A DNA stretch of 64,000 nucleotides from an uncultured Clostridia bacterium (GCA_947053925.1 CAMRUG010000005.1:1-64000); one strand, 5' to 3'. Positions 35,149 to 45,788 are shown, numbered from the stretch's first letter. Program-made: numbers and translations. The notes: generated from the sequence alone by a model not told the origin.

Positions 35149-37641
35149 TTATTTTTTTGTTTTTAAACGCATCGGGCGTTTGGGTTTGTTTAAATTGAAC
35201 AGTTTGGTACACGCATAAAGAATAAACGGCGTTGCCAAAATTTCCACCAAAAGCAACAGAATCTGTTCTCTGCCCAACTGTACATAGTCTAAGAAATTTC
35301 TGGTCCAAGGTATGCATACGCAGGCTACTACCAATGCGCAAATTCCGAGATACATTGCGGCTTTCCACCTTCTGAACGGCTGACAAGCATAAAACAGTGC
35401 GAACAAGCCGCCGAAGGTATATGTTATAGTAACAAGCGTTCCTAGTTGTTCTTGCGGAACCAAATCGGGAACAAACCTGTGCAATACATACAGTACCGCA
35501 GTAGTTAAAATAAATGTTATCGAGGCAGGCAGACAGCGTTTTAAAACGTTTCCGAAGAAATTGCCTTTGATTCGGCGTTCGTTAGGCTGCAACGCTAAAA
35601 ACATTGTCGGTAATGCCACTATTACCCAGTCCATAAGCATTGCGCTGCGGTTGCTTACAAGCGGACTTTTCATCGTCTGCTTAAAAGCAAAGTGCAAAAG
35701 TATAAGCATCAGATTTACGACGATAATGTAAATCGTCTTCATAAAATACATTGAACTGGAACTTTGTATATTGTTGACAACGCGTCTGCCTTCCGCAACT
35801 ACTTTCGGAAGATTTGCAAAACTGTCGTCCATAAGCACCAAGTGCGAAACCTGTCTTGCCGCCGAACTGCCGCCTGCAAGCGATACCGAACAGTCGGACT
35901 CTTTCATTGCCAAAATATCGTTTACGCCGTCGCCCGTCATAGCCACGGTATGTTTGGCTTCTCTAAGAGCCCTTACAAGCATTGCTTTTTGGTCGGGAGA
36001 AACGCGCCCGAATACCGTATACTGAGTAGCGACTTCCTTGACCTGTTCTTCGGACATTCCCTCAAGACTGATATAATTTTCGGCGTCCTTTATTCCGACA
36101 CGCAAAGCAATATTGGATACGGCTTGAGGATTGTCTCCCGAAATCACTTTGATGTCTACGTCGTTATTAACAAACCACTCTATCGTTTCCGCGGCGTCGG
36201 CACGGATATGGTCTTCGATTACAATTACCGCAACGGGTCTGCGTACTTGCGGCAGAGAATTACTGTCGTAAATTGTAGTTGTAGAATGCGCAAGCAGTAA
36301 TACGCGCAACCCTTGCGAAGCGTACTTTTTTACCATTTCGTTTACGCGTTCGTTAGGCACTTTTAAAACGTATTCGGGAGCGCCTAAAATATATGTGCCG
36401 CTACCCTTAAAAGATACAGCCGAAAACTTTCTTTCGGATGAAAACGGAATAGTTGCAACGGCTTGCAATGCCGGTTTTTTAGGACAGCCGAAAAACTTTT
36501 TTAACGCTTTACTAGTCATATTGTCGGACTCTAAAGCAAAGTTAACAGAGGACATAATTTCCCGAACCGTATATGTCTGTCCGCTTTGGCGTAAGTCTAT
36601 GCTCTCTACAACCTGCATTGTGCCGTCTGTAATTGTACCCGTTTTGTCAAGACAAAGCGTGTCTACGCGCGCCAGCATTTCGATACAATACAATTCCTGC
36701 ACCATTGTTTTGTTTTTGGCAAGTCTTAAAAAGGAGGTTGCAAGCGCAATACTGGTTAAAAGGAACGGACCTGCAGGAATCATAGAGATTATCGACGCGG
36801 CAGTAACATTGAGCGCGTCTATATTAAGATTGGCGAGCGAAAAACCTTCCCACGTATTTGCAGGATCGGACTCGAAATTGACCATATACAAACAAACGGT
36901 CATAGGTACTATGATGACTGCTATAAATATAAGAATTTTTTTGAACGCGCCCAGCATCTGCGAACGCGGTTTTTGATACTGTTTTGCACGGCCTGTAAGC
37001 CCCGCTATATAGTTATACTTACCTACAGCCGTTACCTGCGCCGTGCAGTTGCCCGAAACGATAAAACTGCCCGCATACAAAGTGTCGCCCGCGCGTTTTG
37101 TTACCGCGTCGCTTTCGCCCGTCAAAATAGATTCGTTTACTTCTATAAAACCGTCCAACAATATGCTGTCGGCGCAAATCTGTTCTCCGCCGGCAAGATA
37201 AGTAATATCGTCAAGCGCCAAGTCGCTTACGGGAATTTCCGAAGTTTGTCCGTTGCGCATAACTTTTATCTGCGGTTCGGTTATAAGATTCAATTTGTCT
37301 AACGTTAACTTCGATTTTATTTCCTGTACTATGGCTATTGCGGTATTAGCGATTACGACAGGTAAAAACGTACATTGCGAAGCAAGTCCGTATACGCATA
37401 ATATTACAGATATTACAATATAAATAACGTTAAAAAACGTGAACAAATTGGACAAAATTATGCCCAAAATACTTTTGCCCCGTTTAGTCGCGTCTTTGTT
37501 TACCAAACCGTCGTTACGCCGCTGTTCGACTTGCTCCGTTGTCAGTCCGTAGTCTTTATCGGGAAAGTAACGTTCGACAGACTCTAAACTGTCGGGTAAT
37601 TTAACGCGTTTATTACGTTTTGCCTTGCTTGTTTCTTCCAT
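35149..37641 (-). CDS. P-type cation ATPase (CtpE-like group)
   Basis: 830 residues with about ten membrane helices. Actuator motif TGESDAV, phosphorylation site LDKTGTITDG, hinge TGDGVNDILAMK. The helix-4 motif reads MIPAGPFLLTS where calcium pumps have IPEGL, so the glutamate that helps bind the ion is Ala here; the following LLTS and QEL are typical of the CtpE group, whose Mycobacterium member moves calcium. The cargo is therefore uncertain. The gene starts one base after the hisS stop (TAG-T-ATG) with no ribosome binding site and must be coupled to hisS translation. Confidence 0.85.
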   Translation of the reverse strand: MEETSKAKRNKRVKLPDSLESVERYFPDKDYGLTTEQVEQRRNDGLVNKDATKRGKSILGIILSNLFTFFNVIYIVISVILCVYGLASQCTFLPVVIANTAIAIVQEIKSKLTLDKLNLITEPQIKVMRNGQTSEIPVSDLALDDITYLAGGEQICADSILLDGFIEVNESILTGESDAVTKRAGDTLYAGSFIVSGNCTAQVTAVGKYNYIAGLTGRAKQYQKPRSQMLGAFKKILIFIAVIIVPMTVCLYMVNFESDPANTWEGFSLANLNIDALNVTAASIISMIPAGPFLLTSIALATSFLRLAKNKTMVQELYCIEMLARVDTLCLDKTGTITDGTMQVVESIDLRQSGQTYTVREIMSSVNFALESDNMTSKALKKFFGCPKKPALQAVATIPFSSERKFSAVSFKGSGTYILGAPEYVLKVPNERVNEMVKKYASQGLRVLLLAHSTTTIYDSNSLPQVRRPVAVIVIEDHIRADAAETIEWFVNNDVDIKVISGDNPQAVSNIALRVGIKDAENYISLEGMSEEQVKEVATQYTVFGRVSPDQKAMLVRALREAKHTVAMTGDGVNDILAMKESDCSVSLAGGSSAARQVSHLVLMDDSFANLPKVVAEGRRVVNNIQSSSSMYFMKTIYIIVVNLMLILLHFAFKQTMKSPLVSNRSAMLMDWVIVALPTMFLALQPNERRIKGNFFGNVLKRCLPASITFILTTAVLYVLHRFVPDLVPQEQLGTLVTITYTFGGLFALFYACQPFRRWKAAMYLGICALVVACVCIPWTRNFLDYVQLGREQILLLLVEILATPFILYACTKLFNLNKPKRPMRLKTKK

Positions 37642-37642
37642 A

Positions 37643-38884
37643 CTAGTCTATTTTACTTAAAACTCCGTTTCGGTATTCGTAAATATCGGCATAGCCCTGT
37701 TCTCTGAGTTGTTTTAACTGATAACCGAAATTTTTGATTTTATTTAAAACCGTTACATTGTTTTGCTTTCTCAAATCTGCACACTGCCTTATAACATTAG
37801 TCCGCTCATCGGCAGTCATCCGCTTATCTAACAGCACCGCTATTCCGCGGTTGCCGTCAAACGTTACTCCGCGTTCTTCCATTAAAAGCGCGATACGTTC
37901 AAACCCGATAGAAAAACCGCAAGCGGGGATATCCTGCCCCGTAAGTCTGCCTATCATCTTGTCGTATCTGCCGCCGCCTGCTATAGCGCTGTTAAGCCCG
38001 TCGGCATATACTTCGTAAATCGTACCCGTATAATATCCCATTCCGCGCACAAGCGTAACGTCAAACACTACTTTGCCGTTTTGAATAAGACTGTTTGTAA
38101 CGTAAAGAATATCTTGAATATTTTGCTTTACGCTGTCGGGCAAATAACCATTAAGTACGTCAGCGCAAGTTTCAAACGGATTATCGGAATTTACTATACT
38201 TTGGATTAAATTTATAAATTCGCCCGCTTTGTCTTTATCTATAGCCGAAAGTTCCTGTTCAACGCCGCTAAAACCTATCTTGTCCAACTTATCCAACGAG
38301 ATAAATACCGACGGTTTTTGACTGTCAGAATAACCGCATTTGTCTGCCAAAGCAGTCAAAAGGCGCCTGTCCGATAAGTGTACCGTAACGTTATCGAATC
38401 CGAGATTGGATAACGCTTGAGTGGTTGCGGAAATAAGTTCGGTTTCGGCAAGGTTGGTTTCCTCGCCTATAATATCTATATCGCACTGGACAAACTGGCG
38501 GAAACGTCCGCGCTGAGGACGGTCTGCGCGCCAAACGCTGTCCATTTGCATAGCCTTGAAAACAGACGGAAGTTGCCCTATGTTATTAGCGTAAAAACGC
38601 GAAAGCGGAACAGTCAAATCGTATCTCAGTCCCAAGTCGCACAATTCGCTTTCGGCGGCGTTTTCCAACTTTTCGCCGCGTTTTAAAATTTTGAAAATAA
38701 GTTTTTCATTGTCGCCGCCCTGTTTAGACGTCAACAATTCGATATTTTCTACCGCAGGCGTTTCGATGCGGGTAAAGCCGTACGATTCGTAAGTTTTTTG
38801 TATTGTTGCCATAATTTGCTGTCTTAAAGCAAATTGCTTAGGTAAAAAATCTCGCATACCCTTTGCAGGCGTTTTAGGTAACAT
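37643..38884 (-). CDS. hisS: Histidyl-tRNA synthetase
   Basis: Class II synthetase that charges tRNA-His. 413 residues, near the bacterial norm. Motif 1 begins PAKGMRDFLP; motif 2 contains the substitution-sensitive FRADRP-like segment seen here as VWRADRPQRGRFRQF; the His-specific motif is LVRGMGYYTGTIYE and motif 3 GFSIGFERIALLM. The C-terminal anticodon-binding domain is short but recognisable. TTAGGAG precedes the start. Followed directly by the P-type ATPase gene. Confidence 0.95.
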   Translation of the reverse strand: MLPKTPAKGMRDFLPKQFALRQQIMATIQKTYESYGFTRIETPAVENIELLTSKQGGDNEKLIFKILKRGEKLENAAESELCDLGLRYDLTVPLSRFYANNIGQLPSVFKAMQMDSVWRADRPQRGRFRQFVQCDIDIIGEETNLAETELISATTQALSNLGFDNVTVHLSDRRLLTALADKCGYSDSQKPSVFISLDKLDKIGFSGVEQELSAIDKDKAGEFINLIQSIVNSDNPFETCADVLNGYLPDSVKQNIQDILYVTNSLIQNGKVVFDVTLVRGMGYYTGTIYEVYADGLNSAIAGGGRYDKMIGRLTGQDIPACGFSIGFERIALLMEERGVTFDGNRGIAVLLDKRMTADERTNVIRQCADLRKQNNVTVLNKIKNFGYQLKQLREQGYADIYEYRNGVLSKID

Positions 38885-38926
38885 AGGTATTAACTCCTAA
38901 TTGTGTTTTTTATAATAGAACGTTTT

Positions 38927-40321
38927 TTATACAATGTATTTAACATCGTCAGGTTTGGCCGAGCGTATTTCTTCGGCTGTTTTTTCGTAGCCTTTGCGCC
39001 CGAACAACGCGTAAGTTGCATTTTTGCCGCCCTCTACCCCCGGTTGGTTGTATGTATTGATATTGAGCATAGCTCCTACATAAGCCGTTTGCAACTGCAT
39101 TAAATACAGCAACGCACCTATATTGTATTCGTCAACTTTATCCATACTTATTGTATAATTCATACGTCCGCGCTTGGTTAACGTATAACGCGTCGCTTTA
39201 AGTTCGTTGGTCATAAGTTCGGCAAGAGTATGTCCGCACAGGAAGCTGACGTCGGGGAAGGATTCGCAGCCGTTGGGTATTGTCCTGTCCGTTCTGAAAT
39301 TGTTTACTTCCAAAAACGTAATTACTTTGTCGTACGGTCCTTCGTTATACAACTGCACTTGACTGTGCTGGTCGGTAACTCCCAAAGATTTAACGGGCGT
39401 TTGACCGACGTTTACGGTTTTACCGTCAAGGTCAACCTCTTTACCAAGACTTTCCGCCCAAAGTTGAGCGTACCAGTCAGCTATATATTTAAGACTGTCG
39501 GCATACGGCATCATGACGCCGATATTTTTGCCTTTGTTCATTGCAATATATTGAAGCGCGGCAACGGCAAGGGCGGGGTTTTGCGCTATATCTGACGACT
39601 TAGCGCGTTCGTCCATATCCTGCGCGCCTTTTAACATTTGCTTGATATCTATACCCACAACCGCCGCAGGAAGCAACCCTACAGGGGACAATTCCGAAAA
39701 ACGTCCGCCTACGCCGTCGGGGATATACAGCGTTGCGAAATTCTGTTCTTTTGCAAGTTTTATAAGATTACCTTTGCTTTCGCTTGTAGTTGCAATGATA
39801 TGCTCGCGAGCCTTGTCTCCCAACTTTGCTTTTAACATATCCATAACTATCAGGTACTGACTCATAGTTTCGCTTGTCGCGCCCGATTTAGTTATAACGT
39901 TAAAGACGGTATTTTTGACGTCTATTATATCGAATAAAGCATTCATTCTTTCGGGGTCGACGTTATCCACAACGTAAAAACGCGGAGTTTTGCGTACAGA
40001 ACGCGGCAGTTCGTTATAATACAAGTGCTTTAATGCGTAAAATACCGCAATAGGTCCTAACGCCGAACCGCCGATACCCAACACTACGAAGTTTTCAAAA
40101 CGCTTTTGGATATCCGCCGCCATTTTCTCTATTGTTCTGACGACTTCCGTTTGGTTATAGGGGCTGTCCATCCAACCCTGCATAGCGTTGCCTCTGCCCT
40201 GTTCGACTTTGTTATGAGCCGACTTTGCAAGGGGCAGAATTTTATTCAATTCGTCATCGGTTATTCCCTGTTGTCCGATAACGCTTGCCATCATATTGTT
40301 GTAATTGACTTTTATACTCAT
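38927..40321 (-). CDS. pgi: Glucose-6-phosphate isomerase
   Basis: Interconverts glucose-6-phosphate and fructose-6-phosphate in glycolysis. 464 residues, the length usual in Firmicutes. Family signature VGGRFSELSPVGLLPAA; the phosphate-binding motif is ITKSGATSET. It starts 10 bases after the GH3 gene with AAGGA upstream, so sugar released by the glucosidase can pass straight into glycolysis. The phosphomannose isomerase at 46702 belongs to the same pathway entry. Confidence 0.96.
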   Translation of the reverse strand: MSIKVNYNNMMASVIGQQGITDDELNKILPLAKSAHNKVEQGRGNAMQGWMDSPYNQTEVVRTIEKMAADIQKRFENFVVLGIGGSALGPIAVFYALKHLYYNELPRSVRKTPRFYVVDNVDPERMNALFDIIDVKNTVFNVITKSGATSETMSQYLIVMDMLKAKLGDKAREHIIATTSESKGNLIKLAKEQNFATLYIPDGVGGRFSELSPVGLLPAAVVGIDIKQMLKGAQDMDERAKSSDIAQNPALAVAALQYIAMNKGKNIGVMMPYADSLKYIADWYAQLWAESLGKEVDLDGKTVNVGQTPVKSLGVTDQHSQVQLYNEGPYDKVITFLEVNNFRTDRTIPNGCESFPDVSFLCGHTLAELMTNELKATRYTLTKRGRMNYTISMDKVDEYNIGALLYLMQLQTAYVGAMLNINTYNQPGVEGGKNATYALFGRKGYEKTAEEIRSAKPDDVKYIV

Positions 40322-40331
40322 AATTACTTCC

Positions 40332-42716
40332 TTATTCGATATTATATTTCCCGAACAGACTTTTAAGCGCTTTACCGCGTTTTTTGTTTGCGTGATAATA
40401 AATAAACATTGCGTATTTTGCTTTTATGCCGCCGACGCTCATCAATGAGATTATCGGCGTGGTTATAGCGCCTTGGTAAAGCATTTGCGCAACGGGGTCG
40501 TCCGCCGATTTTGTAGGAGACAGCTTGCGCGTATAGTTTTTAGCAAACTTTGCAATCGTACGGACAAGAGCAACTTTTTCCGACATATCTTCCAACGTAT
40601 TTAAAAGAGTATATTCGCCGCGTTGTAATTTAGGACGCTCTTTCTTGTGCCGGTTGCACAATCTGTAAAACTGTCCTTGTTCTATTGTAAAACTGCCTAC
40701 AACTTTTTCGTAATAACAGGGATACAGTTCTCTGTCGTTACCGACGATTTCTTCGCCGTCGACAGATATATCTTCTTTCAAAATTATTTCCTCGACGTTT
40801 TTACATACCGAGACGCCGTAAGTACCCTTAACCTTAACGTAACCGCCGTTATAATAAACCGAAAACGCGCGTTCGTCAAGCGTTAAACCGACAGTAACGC
40901 TTTGCCCTGCTTTTACAAACACTTTGTCGAATGCTCTGAGTTCGCGCTTGGCGCGCAGTATTCCGCAATCGCAGTTGTCTACATAAATCTGCACGACTTC
41001 GCTTGCATCGTACTGACCGACATTCGTTATTTGTACGCTGACTTGAACTTTGCCGTTTTTTTGCTCGACTTTAAAATTTGAGTACTCGAACTCGGAATAA
41101 GACAGACCGTAGCCGAACGGGAAAAGCGTGCGTATACCGTACGAATTATAGTAACGGTAACCCACGAAAATACTTTCGCGGTGTTCGTCGTTTATTCTGT
41201 CGTTGGCAAAATAATTGTAGCACGGAATATCCGACATACGTCTGGGATAAGTTTCCGCCAGTCTTCCGCTAGGCGAAACGTTGCCGAAAATAAGTTCGTA
41301 AGCGGCTTCGGTAACCGCTTCTCCGCCCAAATACATATTGAGCATTGCCTTTGCCTTATTGAGCCACGGCATAGTAAACGGCGAACCGCCGAATGCGATA
41401 AATGCTATATTAGAATTGATTTTGCGGAGTTTTCCTAAAAGCGTTTGCTGACAATTAGGAACAGAGAGTTTTTCGCGGTCATATCCTTCTCCCTCGAAAT
41501 CCTCCGTCAATCCACCGAAAAACAATATGCAATCGCACTTTGCCGCAAGCGTTTCCGCTTCCTTTTCGAGTTTCGCAATAGACTTGTCGCCTTTTATGCT
41601 ATATCCCTTTGCATAGGTAAAATCGACGTTATTGTCGCGAAGAACATTAAGAAAACTTTTACATTCGGCATTGACGTGGCTGCTGCCCGCGCCTTGGTAA
41701 CGCGGTTTTTCCGCAAGTTCGCCGACTACCAAAATTTTCTTATCTTTGCTTATCGGCAGTAAATTACCTTCGTTTTTAAGCAATACAGCGCAATCGGTTT
41801 CTATATCCTTTGCAACACTGTGATGATTAGAGATACTTTCAAAATCGGCTTGTTTGTTTACGTTGCATTTGTCTACAAGCGTTACAACGTTTGCTGCCGC
41901 GCGGTTGATTGCCTGAACAGATAACTCGCCGCTTTCCAACGCTTTTAAAGTGCGTTTTTCGTGATAGCCCGACAAGTCCTCGGGCATTTCAAGGTCCAGA
42001 CCCGCTTCGTAAGCGCGTGCCATATCGTAACAAGCGCCCCAGTCGGACATTACCAAGCCCTTAAAGCCCCACTCGTTACGCAGAATATCCGTTAAAAGAT
42101 ATTTGTTTTCGGTGGCGTATTTGCCGTTGATTTTATTATATGCCGCCATTACCGTATAAGGCTGAGACTGCTTGACTACGCGCTCGAAGGCGGCAAGATA
42201 TATTTCCCGCAGGGCTCTTTCGTCCACGACCGCATTTATTGTCATACGGCGCGTTTCCTGCGAATTTACAGCAAAGTGCTTTAACGAACAACCTACGCCC
42301 AAACTCTGCATTGACGACACATAAGCGGAAGCAAGTTCGCCTGCAAGCAGAGGGTCTTCGGAAAAATATTCGAAATTACGTCCGCACAACGGACTGCGTT
42401 TTATATTTACCCCCGGACCCAACACTACGGATACGTTTTCTTTTACTGCTTCTTTTGCAATCGCCTCGCCTATTCTTGCGGCATTGCTTTTATTCCACGA
42501 AGAAGCAACTGCCGAAGCCGTAGGAAAACACGTTGCCTTTACGCTGTCGTTAATTCCGTTATTTTTGTCCGCTTGCTTTCTTAACCCGTGAGGACCGTCC
42601 GTCATCAAAACAGTTTCCAGTCCGTTTACGGTATGCGTATGCCACGCACCCTGACCGTGGACGAGTTTTGTTTTGTCGCAATCGGAAAGATTGTTCACAA
42701 ATTTCTCAATGTCCAT
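40332..42716 (-). CDS. Glycoside hydrolase family 3 (beta-glucosidase type)
   Basis: 794 residues from MDIEKFVNNL, placed by GGAG. Typical GH3 organisation: TIM barrel with DGPHGLRKQ and the nucleophile Asp of GLVMSDWGACYD, an alpha/beta sandwich domain with FFGGLTEDFEGEGYDRE, and a fibronectin-III-like domain (SEVVQIYVDN). A ~110-residue C-terminal extension of basic, helical character follows. No signal peptide, so it acts in the cytoplasm on imported beta-glucosides. Substrate (cello-, genti- or plant glucosides) cannot be told. It is first in an operon with pgi. Confidence 0.9.
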   Translation of the reverse strand: MDIEKFVNNLSDCDKTKLVHGQGAWHTHTVNGLETVLMTDGPHGLRKQADKNNGINDSVKATCFPTASAVASSWNKSNAARIGEAIAKEAVKENVSVVLGPGVNIKRSPLCGRNFEYFSEDPLLAGELASAYVSSMQSLGVGCSLKHFAVNSQETRRMTINAVVDERALREIYLAAFERVVKQSQPYTVMAAYNKINGKYATENKYLLTDILRNEWGFKGLVMSDWGACYDMARAYEAGLDLEMPEDLSGYHEKRTLKALESGELSVQAINRAAANVVTLVDKCNVNKQADFESISNHHSVAKDIETDCAVLLKNEGNLLPISKDKKILVVGELAEKPRYQGAGSSHVNAECKSFLNVLRDNNVDFTYAKGYSIKGDKSIAKLEKEAETLAAKCDCILFFGGLTEDFEGEGYDREKLSVPNCQQTLLGKLRKINSNIAFIAFGGSPFTMPWLNKAKAMLNMYLGGEAVTEAAYELIFGNVSPSGRLAETYPRRMSDIPCYNYFANDRINDEHRESIFVGYRYYNSYGIRTLFPFGYGLSYSEFEYSNFKVEQKNGKVQVSVQITNVGQYDASEVVQIYVDNCDCGILRAKRELRAFDKVFVKAGQSVTVGLTLDERAFSVYYNGGYVKVKGTYGVSVCKNVEEIILKEDISVDGEEIVGNDRELYPCYYEKVVGSFTIEQGQFYRLCNRHKKERPKLQRGEYTLLNTLEDMSEKVALVRTIAKFAKNYTRKLSPTKSADDPVAQMLYQGAITTPIISLMSVGGIKAKYAMFIYYHANKKRGKALKSLFGKYNIE

Positions 42717-43101
42717 AATACTCCATCCTAACTTAGATAATTTTACCATACTTTAACATTATTGTGTAGTATTAAAAGACAAAAAAACGATACATTTTTT
42801 CAATATTAAATTATATCTTGAAAATACGAATTAAATGTAATATACTGTATCTAAATAAGCGAAATGCATACGTTATCAACTGTTTTAAAACAAGCGTATG
42901 GATAAAACAATGCCAAACAAGACCGAATGCCGATACCGTTAAGAACTTAACGGGTTTATTACAGTGAGTTACTAACTATTGTAATGCAAAAGACTGCGCA
43001 AACATTTTTGCAACTGTTAACCGCATTGGAAACAATTTTTAAACGTTCTCACGAAGTTCAGTATTACTTCTAATAATTAGCGTAAAAGAAAATTTAAAAC
43101 T
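42717..43101. other. Divergent intergenic region
   Basis: 385 AT-rich bases. Two dyads stand out: CATACG...CGTATG (about 42868-42901) and CCGTTAAG/CTTAACGG near 42937-42954. Neither has a T run that would make it a convincing terminator. No known RNA is recognised. Confidence 0.4.
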
Positions 43102-43503
43102 ATGATAAGATATGCAACGGAATCAGACTACAAATATCTGACCGAAAACGACAGACATATTTTGCCTAACGAACTTAAATATGCAATAAAACGGCGCAGA
43201 ATACTGATTTACGACGACGGCGGACAAATTGCTTTTACCCGTTACAATTTGTTTTGGGATAACACTCCTTTTTGCAATATGCTGTTTGTATCAAAACCGC
43301 ACAGGAACAAAGGCATAGGCAAATCGTTGGTTACCTTTTGGGAAAACGAGATGAAGCAAAGCGGTTACAATACGGTTATGACTTCGACGCGCTCGGACGA
43401 AGAAGGGCAACTGTTTTGGCGCAAAATCGGTTATACCGACTGCGGCAGTTTTAAAACGGACGGCGAACCGACAGAATTGCTATTTTATAAAACACTCAAA
43501 TAA
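43102..43503 (+). CDS. GNAT-family N-acetyltransferase
   Basis: 133 residues, one GNAT domain. The acetyl-CoA loop is PHRNKGIGKSLVTFWENEM, preceded by the strand FCNMLFVS and followed by the conserved LFWRKIGYTDC. The N-terminus IRYATESDYKYLTENDRH is typical. Substrate unknown. The ribosome binding site is weak, and the alpha-glucosidase gene starts 33 bases after it with its own AAGGAG. Confidence 0.85.
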   Translation: MIRYATESDYKYLTENDRHILPNELKYAIKRRRILIYDDGGQIAFTRYNLFWDNTPFCNMLFVSKPHRNKGIGKSLVTFWENEMKQSGYNTVMTSTRSDEEGQLFWRKIGYTDCGSFKTDGEPTELLFYKTLK

Positions 43504-43536
43504 TACAGGATTTTAGGTCAAAAAAGGAGATTTTGT

Positions 43537-45210
43537 ATGCAAAACAGGTGGTACAAAGAATCGGTATTTTACCAAATTTATCCGCGCAGTTTTAAAGACG
43601 GCAACGGCGACGGCATAGGGGATATTAAAGGTATAATTTCTAAGATAGATTACCTTGCCGATTTGGGAATAGACGCTATTTGGTTTTCGCCGCTTTATGC
43701 CAGCCCGAACGCCGATTTCGGATACGATATATCCGACTACAAAGCAATAAACCCCGAATACGGCACTATGGACGACTTTGACGAGATGGTAGAGAAATTA
43801 CACGCCAAGGGAATACGGGTTATTATGGACCTTGTAATAAACCACACAAGCGACAAGCACGAATGGTTTGAACAAGCCCGTTCTTCCCGCGACAACCCCT
43901 ACCGCGACTACTATTACTTCCGCGACGGCCGCGGCAAAAACGGAAAAAAGCCTCCCAACAACTGGACGAGTTTTTTTGTGGGAAGCGCGTGGAAATACGA
44001 AGAAAATACCAAGCAATGGTATTTGCATTTGTTTGACGAAAACCAGCCCGATCTTAATTATTCCAACCCAAAAGTAATGGAAGAAATAAAAGAGATTTTA
44101 CACTTCTGGCTAAAAAAGGGCGTAGACGGTTTCCGCTGCGACGTAATAACGCTGCTTTCCAAAGCCGCAGGTCTGCCAAACGGCAAACGGCGTATTGCCC
44201 TTACCGGTTCGGAACACTACATTGACGGACCGCTAATGGAAGAATATCTTTCTGAACTACAGGACGTGCTTAAACAATACGACGCGTTTACGGTGGGCGA
44301 AAGCGTATTTATAACCGTAGACAAAGCCTTGCGCTACACCACAGAAGGCAGTGATTACCTGACTACCGTATTTTCATTCGACCACGTTTCGGCAGACAAC
44401 CGCTTCGGAATTAAGCAACTGCCCAAAAAATTCAGTTTAAAAGATTTGAAAAAAGCGTTGACGCGTTGGCAACACGGTTTGTACGGCAAAAGCTGGAATA
44501 CCCTGTTTTGGGAAAACCATGACAGCGCGCGCATTGTAGGAAGATATTGCAGCGACAAAATAAACCGCGAGCAGGGAGCGAAAATGCTGGCGAATATTCT
44601 TTTGACGCTGTCGGGAACGCCCTTTATTTACCAAGGACAGGAATTCGGAACTGTCTCTGCGCGAATGACGGACATAAACGATTATCAAGACGTGGACGCT
44701 TTGCGCAGTTACAAACTGTTACGCAAAATTTTCGGCAAACGAAAAGCAATAAAAACTATCGCTTACTGTTCGCGCGACAATGCCCGTACTCCCATGCAAT
44801 GGAACGCAGGCAAAAACGCAGGCTTTACGGACGGCGAATCCACTTGGCTTAAAGTTGCAAACAGTTACGTTGACATAAACGCCGAAACGGCTGAGCTTAC
44901 GCCCGATTCGGTACTGCACTACTATAAAAAACTTATCAAACTACGCAAAAGCGACAAGGCGTTTGTGTACGGAACATACCTTGACCTAATGCCCAAGAGC
45001 AAAAAACTGCTTGTTTATTTGCGCGAGAGCGAATACGGAACGCTGCTTGTAATAAACAATTTTGCAAACAAAGCCGTTAAGTTTGCTCCGCCGAAAACAG
45101 TTAAAAACGGGCAATACCGTCTTTTAGTAAGCAACTACGCCGATTCGCCGAATACAATTCAAAAAACGGTATTGCGCCCATACGAAAGCATTGTTTACAA
45201 ATTGTCCTGA
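43537..45210 (+). CDS. malL: GH13 oligo-1,6-glucosidase-type alpha-glucosidase
   Basis: 557 residues with the full GH13_31 layout. Family regions: DLVINHTSDKHEWF, GFRCDVI with nucleophile Asp202, VGES with acid/base Glu255, and FWENHDSAR with Asp329. The residue after the nucleophile is Val203, which in this subfamily goes with alpha-1,6 rather than alpha-1,4 specificity. No signal peptide, so it cuts imported isomaltose-type sugars inside the cell. AAGGAG precedes the start. Confidence 0.9.
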   Translation: MQNRWYKESVFYQIYPRSFKDGNGDGIGDIKGIISKIDYLADLGIDAIWFSPLYASPNADFGYDISDYKAINPEYGTMDDFDEMVEKLHAKGIRVIMDLVINHTSDKHEWFEQARSSRDNPYRDYYYFRDGRGKNGKKPPNNWTSFFVGSAWKYEENTKQWYLHLFDENQPDLNYSNPKVMEEIKEILHFWLKKGVDGFRCDVITLLSKAAGLPNGKRRIALTGSEHYIDGPLMEEYLSELQDVLKQYDAFTVGESVFITVDKALRYTTEGSDYLTTVFSFDHVSADNRFGIKQLPKKFSLKDLKKALTRWQHGLYGKSWNTLFWENHDSARIVGRYCSDKINREQGAKMLANILLTLSGTPFIYQGQEFGTVSARMTDINDYQDVDALRSYKLLRKIFGKRKAIKTIAYCSRDNARTPMQWNAGKNAGFTDGESTWLKVANSYVDINAETAELTPDSVLHYYKKLIKLRKSDKAFVYGTYLDLMPKSKKLLVYLRESEYGTLLVINNFANKAVKFAPPKTVKNGQYRLLVSNYADSPNTIQKTVLRPYESIVYKLS

Positions 45211-45395
45211 CAGAATTATAAACAAACGGTAAAAATTTGCCGTATCAGTAGTTGCACTAGAAAATTTTTTACGAAGAATTAAAATACAGCGCACTGTGCC
45301 TTGCAAAAAGGAATGCACTGATTTATTTTACTTGGGCATTTGTTTGTGATAAAATAATCTAAAATAAACAGTAATTTATCAAAGAGGATAATACA

Positions 45396-45788
45396 GTGAA
45401 CAAAGAATGGGAAAGATTATACGAAGAAGCAATGAGCGTTTTGAATCCGCACGATGTTTCCAACAAAATGTGGGTGGGGAGCGTGGCATCTGCCGTACTT
45501 ACGAAAAAAGGTAATATTTATAAAGGTATATGCATTGATACGGACGGCTCTATCGGTATGTGCGCGGAAAGAAATGCTTTGTCGACAATGCTTACATTCG
45601 GCGAAAGCGAGATTACAAAAGTAGTTTCGGTATATAAAGACGGAAATGTAATTCCGTCTTGCGGTATTTGCAGAGAATTTATGATGCATTTAGGCGGAGA
45701 TACCGAGAATATTGAAATTCTATTGGATAAAGACGGACGGTCGGCTAGATTGATTGATTTGATGCCTGAATATCCGCGGCATAAGTAA
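45396..45788 (+). CDS. Cytidine/blasticidin-S deaminase-like protein
   Basis: 130 residues of the CDA fold. The zinc-binding motif is Cys56-Ala57-Glu58 (MCAERNAL), where Glu58 is the proton shuttle, with Cys89 and Cys92 (PSCGIC). The translation start is a GTG with GAGG eight bases upstream. The closest relatives by pattern are cytidine deaminases and the blasticidin-S deaminase group; WVGSVASAVLT in place of the usual VGAALL leaves the substrate uncertain. Closed by two terminators downstream. Confidence 0.82.
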   Translation: MNKEWERLYEEAMSVLNPHDVSNKMWVGSVASAVLTKKGNIYKGICIDTDGSIGMCAERNALSTMLTFGESEITKVVSVYKDGNVIPSCGICREFMMHLGGDTENIEILLDKDGRSARLIDLMPEYPRHK

